DNA of 64,000 nt from Candidatus Saccharibacteria bacterium UBA6224 (GTDB taxonomy: Bacteria > Patescibacteriota > Saccharimonadia > Saccharimonadales > UBA4665): the NCBI GenBank assembly GCA_002441585.1, contig DJWS01000009.1, positions 1 to 64,000 on the forward strand. The letters run 5' to 3'. Below are positions 43,453 through 51,295 of this stretch, in pieces. The position numbers and the translations under genes were made by a program. Each line of letters begins with the position of its first letter. Position 1 is the stretch's first letter. The notes under the pieces were generated by a model. It did no database searches, was not told where the DNA came from, and was given only the letters and a program-made list of their open reading frames with translations.

Positions 43453-43866
43453 ATGGAATCGAACGAGCAAACTGGACAAAAAAAGTCAGCCAGACTAAGA
43501 CGGCAGACTGCCATCGCCAAGATATTGGACGATCTTGATCCGACAGGGCGACGAAAGAGAAATTGGGGCGTCGAAGCCGCCTGTCTCGACGAGAGTCCGG
43601 ATACTTTTTACGTCGACGGTTCGTCCGGCAAGGACGAGAAGCTGCAAAAAGCCAAAGATATCTGCCGAACTTGCCCGGTCGCTAAGATATGCCTGGCTTT
43701 CGCTTTTGAGAACGATACGCACGATTACTATGTGATGGGCGGAATGATAGGCTCCGAACGCAAAGCGATGCTCGGACGCTATATCGCCGGGTTCGATGAA
43801 ACGGTCGCTGCGCCGCCAGCCGAAGCCGAGATTATCCAGACCGACTCGGACCAGGCCGTTGCCTAG
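43453..43866 (+). CDS. WhiB-like iron-sulfur protein, second copy
   Basis: A 137-residue WhiB-like protein with Cys44 in AACLDES, then Cys71, Cys74 and Cys80 in CRTCPVAKIC. Its turn YVMGGMIGSER is closer to the canonical GVWGG form than that of the first copy. An acidic, Ala-rich tail follows. The ATG at 43453 was chosen; the ATG at 43420 would add 11 residues. The two copies are similar enough in the core to be a tandem duplication. The stop shares CTAG with the malic enzyme gene. Confidence 0.9.
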   Translation: MESNEQTGQKKSARLRRQTAIAKILDDLDPTGRRKRNWGVEAACLDESPDTFYVDGSSGKDEKLQKAKDICRTCPVAKICLAFAFENDTHDYYVMGGMIGSERKAMLGRYIAGFDETVAAPPAEAEIIQTDSDQAVA

Positions 43867-44996
43867 ACTATCTCGGCGGCGATGGCCGCCGCCAAACCCT
43901 CGGCAGTTATTTTGGGGATGATTTGGTCGGCTGCCGGTTTCTCGACAAATCCGGCCAGCACTTCGGCGGCTTTCATTTTGTGCTCGTCGGTAATCTGCCG
44001 GACGCGGTTGTCCAGTGCGCCACGGAAAATGCCCGGAAAGACCAAGGCGTTGTTGACCTGGTTCGGGAAATCGCTCCGTCCGGTAGCGACCACGGCGGCA
44101 CCGGCGGCCCTGGCCTCATCCGGCATGATTTCTGGTGTCGGGTTGGCCATGGCAAAGATTATCGGGTCCTTGGCCATGGTACCAATCATGTCGCCTGTCA
44201 GTAGTCCGGGCTGCGACACGCCGATGAAGATGTCGGCGTCCTTGATGGCGTCGGCTAGCGAACCGTCGATATTATTTTCATTAGTAAATTCCAGTAGGCG
44301 CTCTTTGGCGTCGTTCAGATCGGTCCGGTTCTTGCTGATGATGCCTTTACTATCCACGGCAACGATGTGCGGGGCAGCGTACTTTTGGAGCAACTTGGCT
44401 ATGGCCACGCCGGCGGCGCCGGCACCGACGATGACGATCTTGCTGTCGCCCAGCTGCCGCCCGGTGACTTTGCAGGCGTTGATGAGTCCGGCCAGCGTGA
44501 CTGTAGCTGTGCCGTGCTGATCGTCATGCATGACGGGAATGGGCAATTCTGCGGCCAGACGTTCTTCGACCTCAAAACAGATGGGTGCGGCAATATCTTC
44601 CAGGTTGATACCGCCGAAGCTCGGAGCCATGGCCTTGACGGCCGCTACGATTTCGTCAGCCGAATGCACGTCCAGCACGATTGGCACGGCATCGATACCG
44701 CCAAATTGCTTGAACAATAACGCCTTGCCCTCCATGACAGGCAGGGCGCTCAAAGGCCCGATGTTGCCCAGGCCCAGCACGGCCGAGCCGTCGCTGATGA
44801 CGCCGACGCAGTTATTCAACCAAGTATAATCGCGCGCCTCGTCCGGATGCTCGGCCACGTAACTACTGACCGCGCCCACGCCGGGCGTGTAATACACTTT
44901 CAACTTGTCAAAGGTGAAGTCCGGGTCTTTCAACTCCACCGAAATTTTGCCACGCAACTCCTTATGACGTCGCAGCGCCTCTTCGCCAATATCCAT
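43863..44996 (-). CDS. NAD(P)-dependent malic enzyme
   Basis: A 377-residue malic enzyme converting malate to pyruvate and CO2 with NAD(P)H; a malolactic reaction cannot be excluded. VYYTPGVGAVS near residue 34, SDGSAVLGLGNIGPLSALPVMEGKA near 70, MHDDQHGTA near 155 and the Rossmann motif VGAGAAGVAIAKLL near 193 are present. It is the compact bacterial form without a phosphotransacetylase domain. AAAGGAGGG precedes the ATG and TACAAT lies about 24 bases upstream. It is divergent from rplS. Confidence 0.96.
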   Translation of the reverse strand: MDIGEEALRRHKELRGKISVELKDPDFTFDKLKVYYTPGVGAVSSYVAEHPDEARDYTWLNNCVGVISDGSAVLGLGNIGPLSALPVMEGKALLFKQFGGIDAVPIVLDVHSADEIVAAVKAMAPSFGGINLEDIAAPICFEVEERLAAELPIPVMHDDQHGTATVTLAGLINACKVTGRQLGDSKIVIVGAGAAGVAIAKLLQKYAAPHIVAVDSKGIISKNRTDLNDAKERLLEFTNENNIDGSLADAIKDADIFIGVSQPGLLTGDMIGTMAKDPIIFAMANPTPEIMPDEARAAGAAVVATGRSDFPNQVNNALVFPGIFRGALDNRVRQITDEHKMKAAEVLAGFVEKPAADQIIPKITAEGLAAAIAAEIV

Positions 44997-45050
44997 GAAC
45001 CCTCCTTTTCTTGCCTAATATTGTACCGTCATTTTTTATGCCGCGCGATA

Positions 45051-45079
45051 TTGTTAAGTCGTAACAGATGTGTTACACT
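45051..45079 (+). promoter_or_regulatory. rplS promoter with an inverted repeat over the -10
   Basis: TTGTTA (45051-45056), 17-base spacer, TACACT (45074-45079). GTAACA-GATG-TGTTAC (45061-45076) is a perfect six-base inverted repeat reaching into the -10, a possible operator. Confidence 0.6.
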
Positions 45080-45118
45080 TGTCATTAAGGAAATATTAGT
45101 GTAAGGTGGTTTAGGTCT

Positions 45119-45643
45119 ATGCAATCTATTGTCCAAAAAATTGGTGATTCTTACAAAAAGGCTGCTGTCGTCGATGTACGCAGCGGTGATACTGTCAAAG
45201 TGCACCAAAAAATTCGTGAAGGTAACAAAGAGCGTGTGCAGATTTTCCAGGGGTTGGTCATTCGTACCGACAACAAGAACAGCCACACCAGCCGTATCAC
45301 CGTGCGCCGCATCGCTAGCGGTATCGGTGTCGAGAAGAGCTTTTTGCTTCACAGCCCACTAGTTCTGAAGGTCGAAGTGACCAAGCGCAGCAAGGTCCGC
45401 CGCAACTACCTAACTTACATGCGTGAGCGTACCGGCAAGGCCGCCCGCATGACCGGTCTGGATTTTGACCGCCGCGCCGTGAATGATGTCCGTGATGTCG
45501 AGGCCGAAAAAGCCGAAGCCGAAGCTAAGGCCGCAGCCGCTGCCGAAGCCGAAGCCAAAGCTGCCGAGAAGGCTGCCGAGGACGCTGAGCTCGAAAAGAA
45601 GGCCGCCGAAGTGGCAGCCCGTCACGAGCAAGACACCAAATAA
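45119..45643 (+). CDS. rplS: Ribosomal protein bL19 with C-terminal extension
   Basis: A 174-residue protein. Residues 1-115 are bL19 (DVRSGDTVKVHQKI, RVQIFQGLVI, RRIASGIGVEKSFLLHSP, KVRRNYLTYMRERTGKAARM), which sits at the subunit interface of the ribosome. An unusual tail of about 55 residues follows, almost only Ala, Glu and Lys and likely a long charged helix. The tail is not part of ordinary L19. AAGGTGG lies about ten bases before the ATG, and a strong terminator follows. Confidence 0.97.
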   Translation: MQSIVQKIGDSYKKAAVVDVRSGDTVKVHQKIREGNKERVQIFQGLVIRTDNKNSHTSRITVRRIASGIGVEKSFLLHSPLVLKVEVTKRSKVRRNYLTYMRERTGKAARMTGLDFDRRAVNDVRDVEAEKAEAEAKAAAAAEAEAKAAEKAAEDAELEKKAAEVAARHEQDTK

Positions 45644-45665
45644 TTTTTGTTTTCTCTCAAGTACT

Positions 45666-45692
45666 AACACCCGGCAATCGCCGGGTGTTTTT
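45666..45692 (+). terminator. rplS intrinsic terminator
   Basis: AACACCCGGC, loop AATC, GCCGGGTGTT followed by TTT. Ten perfect pairs and a U-tract. Confidence 0.92.
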
Positions 45693-45700
45693 AATGCTGC

Positions 45701-45706
45701 TACAAT
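45701..45706 (+). promoter_or_regulatory. -10 box (TACAAT) of rnhB
   Basis: TACAAT, six bases, ATG. It starts nine bases after the rplS terminator, so rnhB has its own, probably leaderless, transcript. Confidence 0.55.
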
Positions 45707-45712
45707 GGCTAA

Positions 45713-46273
45713 ATGAGTAGGGGAGTGATTGGAATTGATGAGGTTGGCCGCGGTTGTTGGGCTGGTCCGTTAGTCGCCGGTGCGGTTTTGCTTGACCGAC
45801 CCATTTCTGGGCTAAAAGATTCCAAGAAACTGTCGAAATTGCAGCGCGAGCGGTTGGCGGGACTCATCCAGGAGGAGGCCCTAGCCATCGGCCTTGGCTG
45901 GGTCTGGCCATCGGCCATTGACAGCGGTGGTATTACTGCGGCCGTCAAGACGGCCATGCGCGATGCCTTAGCCGCTATCACGGCGGACTACGACGAGGTT
46001 ATCATCGATGGTAACATCAACTATTTTGCCGATAATCCCAAGGCTCGGGCGCTGATTAAGGCCGACGATACGGTACCGGCCGTTAGCGCCGCCAGCATCA
46101 TCGCCAAAGTGGCCCGCGATAACTACATGGCCGAAGTGGCCGCACAATATCCAGGTTACGGGTTCGAGGTACATGTCGGTTATGGCACCGCCAAACATCA
46201 GGCGGCGCTAAGCCAATTGGGTGTTTGTGATATACATCGCCGAAGTTTCCGACCAGTCAGGGCGCTAATATGA
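45713..46273 (+). CDS. rnhB: Ribonuclease HII
   Basis: A 186-residue RNase HII removing ribonucleotides from DNA. The catalytic acids are in GIDEVGRGCWAG (residues 6-17), DGNINYF near 100 and DDTVPAVSAASI near 118. The C-terminal HIRRSF-like HRRSFRPV is normal. The yraN gene overlaps its stop as ATGA, a common bacterial pairing. Confidence 0.96.
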   Translation: MSRGVIGIDEVGRGCWAGPLVAGAVLLDRPISGLKDSKKLSKLQRERLAGLIQEEALAIGLGWVWPSAIDSGGITAAVKTAMRDALAAITADYDEVIIDGNINYFADNPKARALIKADDTVPAVSAASIIAKVARDNYMAEVAAQYPGYGFEVHVGYGTAKHQAALSQLGVCDIHRRSFRPVRALI

Positions 46274-46620
46274 GCATGAGCAGTACGGACACCGGGCACC
46301 GAGCCGAACGGGCGGCTGCAAATTACCTTGAGATGCGTGGATTCAAAATAGTCGAACTAAATTGGCGACGCCCGCGTTGCGAGGTCGACATAATTGCCCG
46401 TAAAGATGGAGTAGTCTATTTCGTCGAGGTCAAATACCGCAGCAACGACAACCAGGGCGGTGGTTTGGATTACATCACCGATGAAAAACTCAAACGTATG
46501 CGTCGCGGTGCCGAGACGTGGGTTGTCGAGGAAAAATATCAGGGTGAGTATCAGCTGGCGGCCGTCGAGCTGTCTGGTCCTGATTTCATTGTGGAACACT
46601 TCATCGAAGATGTGTTATAA
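46270..46620 (+). CDS. yraN: YraN/UPF0102 family nuclease-like protein
   Basis: A 116-residue restriction-endonuclease-like protein. TGHRAERAAANYLEMRGFKI and CEVDIIARKDGVVYFVEVKYR contain the D-ExK pattern of the fold, and the family commonly neighbours rnhB. Its physiological role is not established. It starts within the rnhB stop (ATGA), so the two are coupled. It converges on the lipoprotein gene. Confidence 0.93.
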   Translation: MSMSSTDTGHRAERAAANYLEMRGFKIVELNWRRPRCEVDIIARKDGVVYFVEVKYRSNDNQGGGLDYITDEKLKRMRRGAETWVVEEKYQGEYQLAAVELSGPDFIVEHFIEDVL

Positions 46621-46626
46621 CCAGTG

Positions 46627-47310
46627 TTATTGCTGGCTGAGCTGCTCACGGTATTTTTGAACGAAAGCGTCTTTGGCACTTTTGAGTGCCTGCCAGGCCG
46701 CCTTGGCCGTGATTGACATTTGGCGACCGGCTTTTGGCGCCAGGCCAGTAATGAGGGTGTCGTATAGGTCGCTAACCTGGTGTAGTTGCTTGCCGGTGAT
46801 GCAATCGGGGCCCTCAAAATGCATGTTGAGTAATTCTGGGGCCGTCGGCAGGTCGGTCCCTAGCTGGTTGGCGTAGGTAAAGGCATCGGCATAGGCCGGA
46901 TCGGCCAGCGCATTCAGACTTATGGCCTCGGCATTAACGACGTCTCGCAGCGTCACGTCCTGGTCTGATGACTTGGCGACCTTGAGCGCGTTGAGTTGTT
47001 TCTGTATGTCATCGGCATTCGTCGGCTTATAACGCGAGCCAGGAAAGGCTGGCACATATGGCGTCTCGCAGTTATCAGACGTCTTTTCGGGCGTAATTAC
47101 GGGCGTGGTCGGTAAGTCTGACGGCGAAATTGGGCTGGTCGGTTCCGGTGTTGTCGGCTCCGGTTGTTCGAAAGTAGTGCTCGACGAAGCGACAGAAGGA
47201 TTAGGTGGTGCCTCGCCACTCGTGCAGGCGGATACCGCCATCACGCCAGCAAGAGCAATCGCCACCGGTGCATAGGGCACTCGCGAACGTTCTTCTTTAT
47301 TTGTCTCCAT
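46627..47310 (-). CDS. Lipoprotein with Pro/Thr-rich linker, unknown
   Basis: A 227-residue protein. The N-terminus has a basic start, a hydrophobic helix and the lipobox-like VSAC (Cys near residue 29), followed by a Ser/Pro/Thr-rich linker to about residue 85 and a helical C-terminal domain containing two Cys (NCETPY and PDCITG). I recognise no family. A longer frame begins at 47331, but TAAAAT seven bases before the ATG at 47310 favours the shorter start. The mature protein should be a membrane-anchored extracellular lipoprotein. Confidence 0.78.
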   Translation of the reverse strand: METNKEERSRVPYAPVAIALAGVMAVSACTSGEAPPNPSVASSSTTFEQPEPTTPEPTSPISPSDLPTTPVITPEKTSDNCETPYVPAFPGSRYKPTNADDIQKQLNALKVAKSSDQDVTLRDVVNAEAISLNALADPAYADAFTYANQLGTDLPTAPELLNMHFEGPDCITGKQLHQVSDLYDTLITGLAPKAGRQMSITAKAAWQALKSAKDAFVQKYREQLSQQ

Positions 47311-47380
47311 GACGGGTATTTTATCGGACAATCAGTAAGACCATAGCCGAAAATCTTACAGCTAAAAATCAAACAACTGT

Positions 47381-49966
47381 CTAGTTGGAGAAAAACTTTT
47401 TGATGGCGGCGAGGTCGCGAGAGCGCCAAGCAGATTGCCACTCGATGGTTTCGATGCCTTGTTTGACTGGGCGTTCGAAAGCAGGGCTCATATGTTCGTC
47501 GAAGAACTTGGTGAAGGTGGGGATGAACGAGGCGTCGCTGTAGTTGCGAGCGGCGTAGTTGGGCATGCGGTAGAAGCTGAGGTCACCGCCCAGATTATCC
47601 TCTAACCATTTCCAGTTGGCGGTCATCCATTCCCAGGAGGCGTCGCGCGCATGGCGGTTCATGAAGCTGTAGGCCAGCCAATAACCGGCGTCTTGCAGGC
47701 GGACGTTGTCTTGTGTGATTTGGGCCAGAGCTTTTTGGACTAGCTCTGGTTGCTCGAAACTGGTCAGTGCGGCCGACAGCGTGACGCGGTCTTCGCTGTT
47801 TTTGCTGGCGTTGTGCATGGCTAGCAATTTTTCAAACTCGTCCTTGCCGCCTTCGCGAGCAGCAGTGCCGTAGACGACGCCGCGGATGTCCGGGTCGACA
47901 TCTTCGGGCTTTGTCATGCCTTTGAAACGCTTGAGCGCTTCGTCGACCACGGCTTTATCATCTGACACCGAGGCCAGTGATAGTACGGTTGGGCGGAGCA
48001 GGGTGTCGAAGTGCGATTCGCCCTCTTTGGCGTCCCAACCGAGCCGCGCGACTTGCTTGGTGGCCAGTTTGCGCCCCAATGGTTTCATGGCTTCACGCAA
48101 ATCTTCATCGCGCATGGTGCTGCGCACGGCAGCCAAGGCTCCGGCCATGACATCCCAAACGAAGGTGTTGTCCTCGTGCTCGTACTCTTTTAGTAGTGTC
48201 AGTGAATTAACCGTGCTGGTGTAACCGGCTTTGGCCGCCTCGAAACTGTCAGCCAGGATACCTAGGCGATCTAGTGCCGGTAGCTTGCTGATATTTGGCG
48301 CCAGCTTGGCCAACTGATCGGCTGTGTAGATAACCCTACAAAAACTGGTGTGATCTTGGTTGAAAATCGGGATACTCTCGCCCAGTGGCTCGTCCAGTGT
48401 TATCTCGGTAACGGCCTTGGTGATGGTCAGGCCGTCGTCCGGGCTGAGCGGAATCGGCCAGGTGGCTGGCTGCTTGTCGGCCGACGGATTGAGGTAAAAA
48501 CGCTCTTGTTCGAACGTCTCGGTGGTGTCGGTGACGGTAGCTTTGACGATAGGGTAGCCGGGCTGGGACGTCCAGGTGCCCATGAAATCTTGGACCGGCT
48601 TGCCGGAGGCCTCTTCCCAGGCCGCCCACAGATCGGTGCTGACGGTGTTGGCGTAGGCGTGGCGCTTGAGGTACAGGCGCAGGCCGTCGCGGAAATCGTC
48701 GTCGCCCAGATACTGTTTGAGCATCAGCAGCACGCTGGCGCCCTTTTCGTAACTGATGGCATCGAAGATGGTGCGGATTTCGTCGGGGTGGTTGATGGTC
48801 ACTTCGATGGGGTGCGTGTTGGCTAGGGCGTCGAGCTTGAGCGCCTGGCTTTGCTCACTGACGATGAAATCTTCCCAAACGTTCCACTCCGGAAATAAAT
48901 GGTCGACGGCCAGGTAGCTCATCCAGCTGGCGAAACTTTCGTTCAGCCACAGGTCGTTCCACCACTTCATGGTCACCAAGTTGCCAAACCATTGGTGGGT
49001 CAGTTCGTGCGCCACCACGTTGGCAACGTATTGCTTCATGGGCAAGCTGGTGTTGGCGGGGTCGACCAGTAGGGCTTGTTCGCGGAAGGTTATACAACCC
49101 CAGTTCTCCATGGCGCCGCTGGCGAAGTCCGGCAGGGCAAGAAAATCGCATTTGGCCAGCGGATAGGGAACATCGAAGTAATCGTTATAAAATTCCAGAC
49201 ACTTGACGGCTACGTCCAGAGCGAACTCGGTGTGCTGGATGTTGTCCGGTGTGGCGTAGGTGCGGACGACGACGCCATCGCGGGTCTTGGCCTCCAGAAA
49301 ATCCATGTTGCCGAAGGCAAAGGCCAGGAGGTAAGTGCTCATGCGTGGGGTGGTTTCGAAGAACGTTCGCTGATGGGTAGCGTTCTCCATGGCCGTTGGC
49401 TGGTAGTCTTCGCCCTGCTGTTTGGCAAAAATCTGCTGCTTGATGGGCGTGTTGGCGACGACCGTCTTGGTGACGGGCGTGCCTAGTACCAAATCAAAGG
49501 TTGCCTTGGCCTCCGGCTCGTCGATGCACGGGAAAGCCTCGCGGGCGTGGTGGCTCTCGAACTGAGTGGCGATGAGTTTTTGCTCCGTTCCGCCCTGCTC
49601 GAAGAAGCAGGGGTAAATACCTTCCATGTTGCGGGTAATCTTGCCCGTGAAGTCCATCATCACCGTGTACTCACCCGGGTAGGCCATCTCTTTGGTGTGC
49701 AGCCGGACTTCATCGTAGCTGGATTGATTGTTGATGCGCTCGACAGTCAACGGTGCTTCGCCCTTTTTGTCGCTACGTCGTACACTTGCCTGAGTAATCT
49801 TGAGCCCCTTCTGATGGAAAGTCAGTCGTTGGCTGGGGCGGCCGGTCTTCTTGCCAGTTATGACGACACTGCCCCTGAAGATCATAGCCTCGGGGTCAAC
49901 ATCGACAAGCAAGTCATAATGATCGGGTTGAAATTGTTCGAATAGTCGTCTCACGGTTTTGCTCAT
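47381..49966 (-). CDS. M1 family aminopeptidase (PepN/ERAP-like)
   Basis: An 861-residue zinc aminopeptidase that trims N-terminal residues from peptides. The exopeptidase motif GAMENWG, the zinc site HELTHQWFGNLVTMKWWND with the downstream NE, and the ERAP1-like C-terminal helical domain are present. The frame continues far upstream antisense to nusA, but the homologous N-terminus is MSKTVRRLFEQFQPDHYDL at 49966. TACACT six bases before that ATG supports the choice and predicts a leaderless mRNA. It is divergent from nusA. Confidence 0.95.
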   Translation of the reverse strand: MSKTVRRLFEQFQPDHYDLLVDVDPEAMIFRGSVVITGKKTGRPSQRLTFHQKGLKITQASVRRSDKKGEAPLTVERINNQSSYDEVRLHTKEMAYPGEYTVMMDFTGKITRNMEGIYPCFFEQGGTEQKLIATQFESHHAREAFPCIDEPEAKATFDLVLGTPVTKTVVANTPIKQQIFAKQQGEDYQPTAMENATHQRTFFETTPRMSTYLLAFAFGNMDFLEAKTRDGVVVRTYATPDNIQHTEFALDVAVKCLEFYNDYFDVPYPLAKCDFLALPDFASGAMENWGCITFREQALLVDPANTSLPMKQYVANVVAHELTHQWFGNLVTMKWWNDLWLNESFASWMSYLAVDHLFPEWNVWEDFIVSEQSQALKLDALANTHPIEVTINHPDEIRTIFDAISYEKGASVLLMLKQYLGDDDFRDGLRLYLKRHAYANTVSTDLWAAWEEASGKPVQDFMGTWTSQPGYPIVKATVTDTTETFEQERFYLNPSADKQPATWPIPLSPDDGLTITKAVTEITLDEPLGESIPIFNQDHTSFCRVIYTADQLAKLAPNISKLPALDRLGILADSFEAAKAGYTSTVNSLTLLKEYEHEDNTFVWDVMAGALAAVRSTMRDEDLREAMKPLGRKLATKQVARLGWDAKEGESHFDTLLRPTVLSLASVSDDKAVVDEALKRFKGMTKPEDVDPDIRGVVYGTAAREGGKDEFEKLLAMHNASKNSEDRVTLSAALTSFEQPELVQKALAQITQDNVRLQDAGYWLAYSFMNRHARDASWEWMTANWKWLEDNLGGDLSFYRMPNYAARNYSDASFIPTFTKFFDEHMSPAFERPVKQGIETIEWQSAWRSRDLAAIKKFFSN

Positions 49967-49972
49967 TAGACT

Positions 49973-49978
49973 AGTGTA
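49973..49978 (-). promoter_or_regulatory. -10 box (TACACT) of the aminopeptidase gene
   Basis: TACACT on the minus strand, six bases, then the ATG at 49966. It shows the long upstream frame cannot be translated from this message. Confidence 0.5.
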
Positions 49979-50001
49979 GCATCCGGGCTTGGTCCGTGCG
50001 G

Positions 50002-50029
50002 TTGACTTTTTTACGACGAAACGTATAAT
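50002..50029 (+). promoter_or_regulatory. nusA promoter
   Basis: TTGACT (50002-50007), 16-base spacer, consensus TATAAT (50024-50029). The TSS should fall near 50036, giving a leader of about 72 bases that contains a hairpin. Confidence 0.75.
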
Positions 50030-50042
50030 TTGAGGTGTGTTG

Positions 50043-50067
50043 ATCCGGCCAGCAGGTCGGATTTTTT
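50043..50067 (+). terminator. Hairpin plus U-tract in the nusA leader (attenuator candidate)
   Basis: ATCCGGCC, loop AGCA, GGTCGGAT forms eight pairs with one G-U, followed by six T. It looks like an intrinsic terminator located between the nusA promoter and the start codon. Confidence 0.6.
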
Positions 50068-50107
50068 CGTAAGAGACCATACAATTTGGAAAGAAAAGGA
50101 GATAAAA

Positions 50108-51280
50108 ATGGATATGGATTTCAAACAACTGGCGGTGGCCATAAAAGCTATCGCTGAAGAAAAGAACTTGCCCGAATCGACAGTGCAAGAAGTGGTCGAG
50201 CAGGCGCTGGCTGCTGCTTACCGCCGCGATTACGGTGACCGCGAGCAGGAAATTCGCGTCACCATGAACCTCAACACCGGCGACGTGGACGCCTACGTTA
50301 CCAAGGAAATCGTTGATGAAGTCGAGAACGATGCATTTGAGATCAGTCTGAAGGACGCGCAGGTCATGCGCAAGAACGCCAAGGTCGGTGAAACCGTCGA
50401 ACTGCACGAAAAAGTCGAAAGCTTTGGCCGCGTGGCCGCCCAGACTGCCAAACAAGTCATCTTGCAGCGCTTGCGCGAAGCCGAGCGCGAGACCGTCATG
50501 GCCGAATTCGAAGATAAAATCGGTAGCGTCATTAACGCCGTCGTTAGCCGCGTCGAAGGTAACATCGTGCGCATCGACCTTGGTCACGCGCAAGGTATCA
50601 TGCCCCGTAGCGAGCAAATCCAGGGCGAGCGTTATTACCCTGGCCAGCGCATCAAAGTCTTCCTGAAGGATATCGAACGCGGTTTCCGCGGTCCGCAGCT
50701 GGTAGTCAGCCGCGGCAACACCCAGTTCGTCGATTGGCTTTTCCGCGCTGAGGTACCCGAAATGGAAAGTGGCGCCGTCGAAATCAAAGCCATTGCCCGC
50801 GAGGCTGGCGTGCGTAGCAAGATCGCCGTGGCTAGCAATGTTCAGGGCGTTGACCCAGTCGGTACGTTCGTGGGTGGTCATGGCACGCGCGTTAATGCCG
50901 TCGTCAGTGAAATCGGCGAGCAAGAAAAAATCGACATCGTCGTCTTTAGTGATAACATCTCGGAATACATCACCAATGCCCTCAGCCCAACCAAGGTTGC
51001 CCGCGTCAAACTCGACGAGGACAAGAAGAAGGCTCAAATCATCGTTCCTGAAGACCAGCTGAGCATTGCAATCGGTAAGGGCGGACAAAACGTACGCCTG
51101 GCCAGCAAGCTGACCGGTTATGAGCTGGATATCGTAGCCGAGAACCTGGCACCTCAAGATGAGGCCCCGGCAGCCGCCGCGGCCACCAAGACTAGCGAGC
51201 CAGCCAAGCCTCACAAGCTCAAGAAGAAGAGTGAGCTTGAGAACAGCCTGTTGAACGCCATCGAAGAACACGGCGAATAG
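50108..51280 (+). CDS. nusA: Transcription termination/antitermination factor NusA
   Basis: A 390-residue NusA that binds RNA polymerase and nascent RNA to control pausing, termination and antitermination. Order: N-terminal polymerase-binding domain (residues 1-130), S1 domain (IGSVINAVVSRVEGNIVRIDLG), and two KH domains (the second with IAIGKGGQNVRLASKL). A short acidic-basic tail ends in LLNAIEEHGE. A longer upstream frame was rejected because AAAAGGAG sits before the ATG at 50108. The leader contains a terminator-like hairpin. An unknown gene follows 15 bases later. Confidence 0.97.
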   Translation: MDMDFKQLAVAIKAIAEEKNLPESTVQEVVEQALAAAYRRDYGDREQEIRVTMNLNTGDVDAYVTKEIVDEVENDAFEISLKDAQVMRKNAKVGETVELHEKVESFGRVAAQTAKQVILQRLREAERETVMAEFEDKIGSVINAVVSRVEGNIVRIDLGHAQGIMPRSEQIQGERYYPGQRIKVFLKDIERGFRGPQLVVSRGNTQFVDWLFRAEVPEMESGAVEIKAIAREAGVRSKIAVASNVQGVDPVGTFVGGHGTRVNAVVSEIGEQEKIDIVVFSDNISEYITNALSPTKVARVKLDEDKKKAQIIVPEDQLSIAIGKGGQNVRLASKLTGYELDIVAENLAPQDEAPAAAAATKTSEPAKPHKLKKKSELENSLLNAIEEHGE

Positions 51281-51295
51281 ACATAAAGGTATAAC

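Noticed and set aside
49967..51271. Upstream 435 codons of the aminopeptidase frame
   Set aside because: They are antisense to nusA and show no family similarity; M1 homology begins at 49966, and a -10 box sits just upstream of that ATG.
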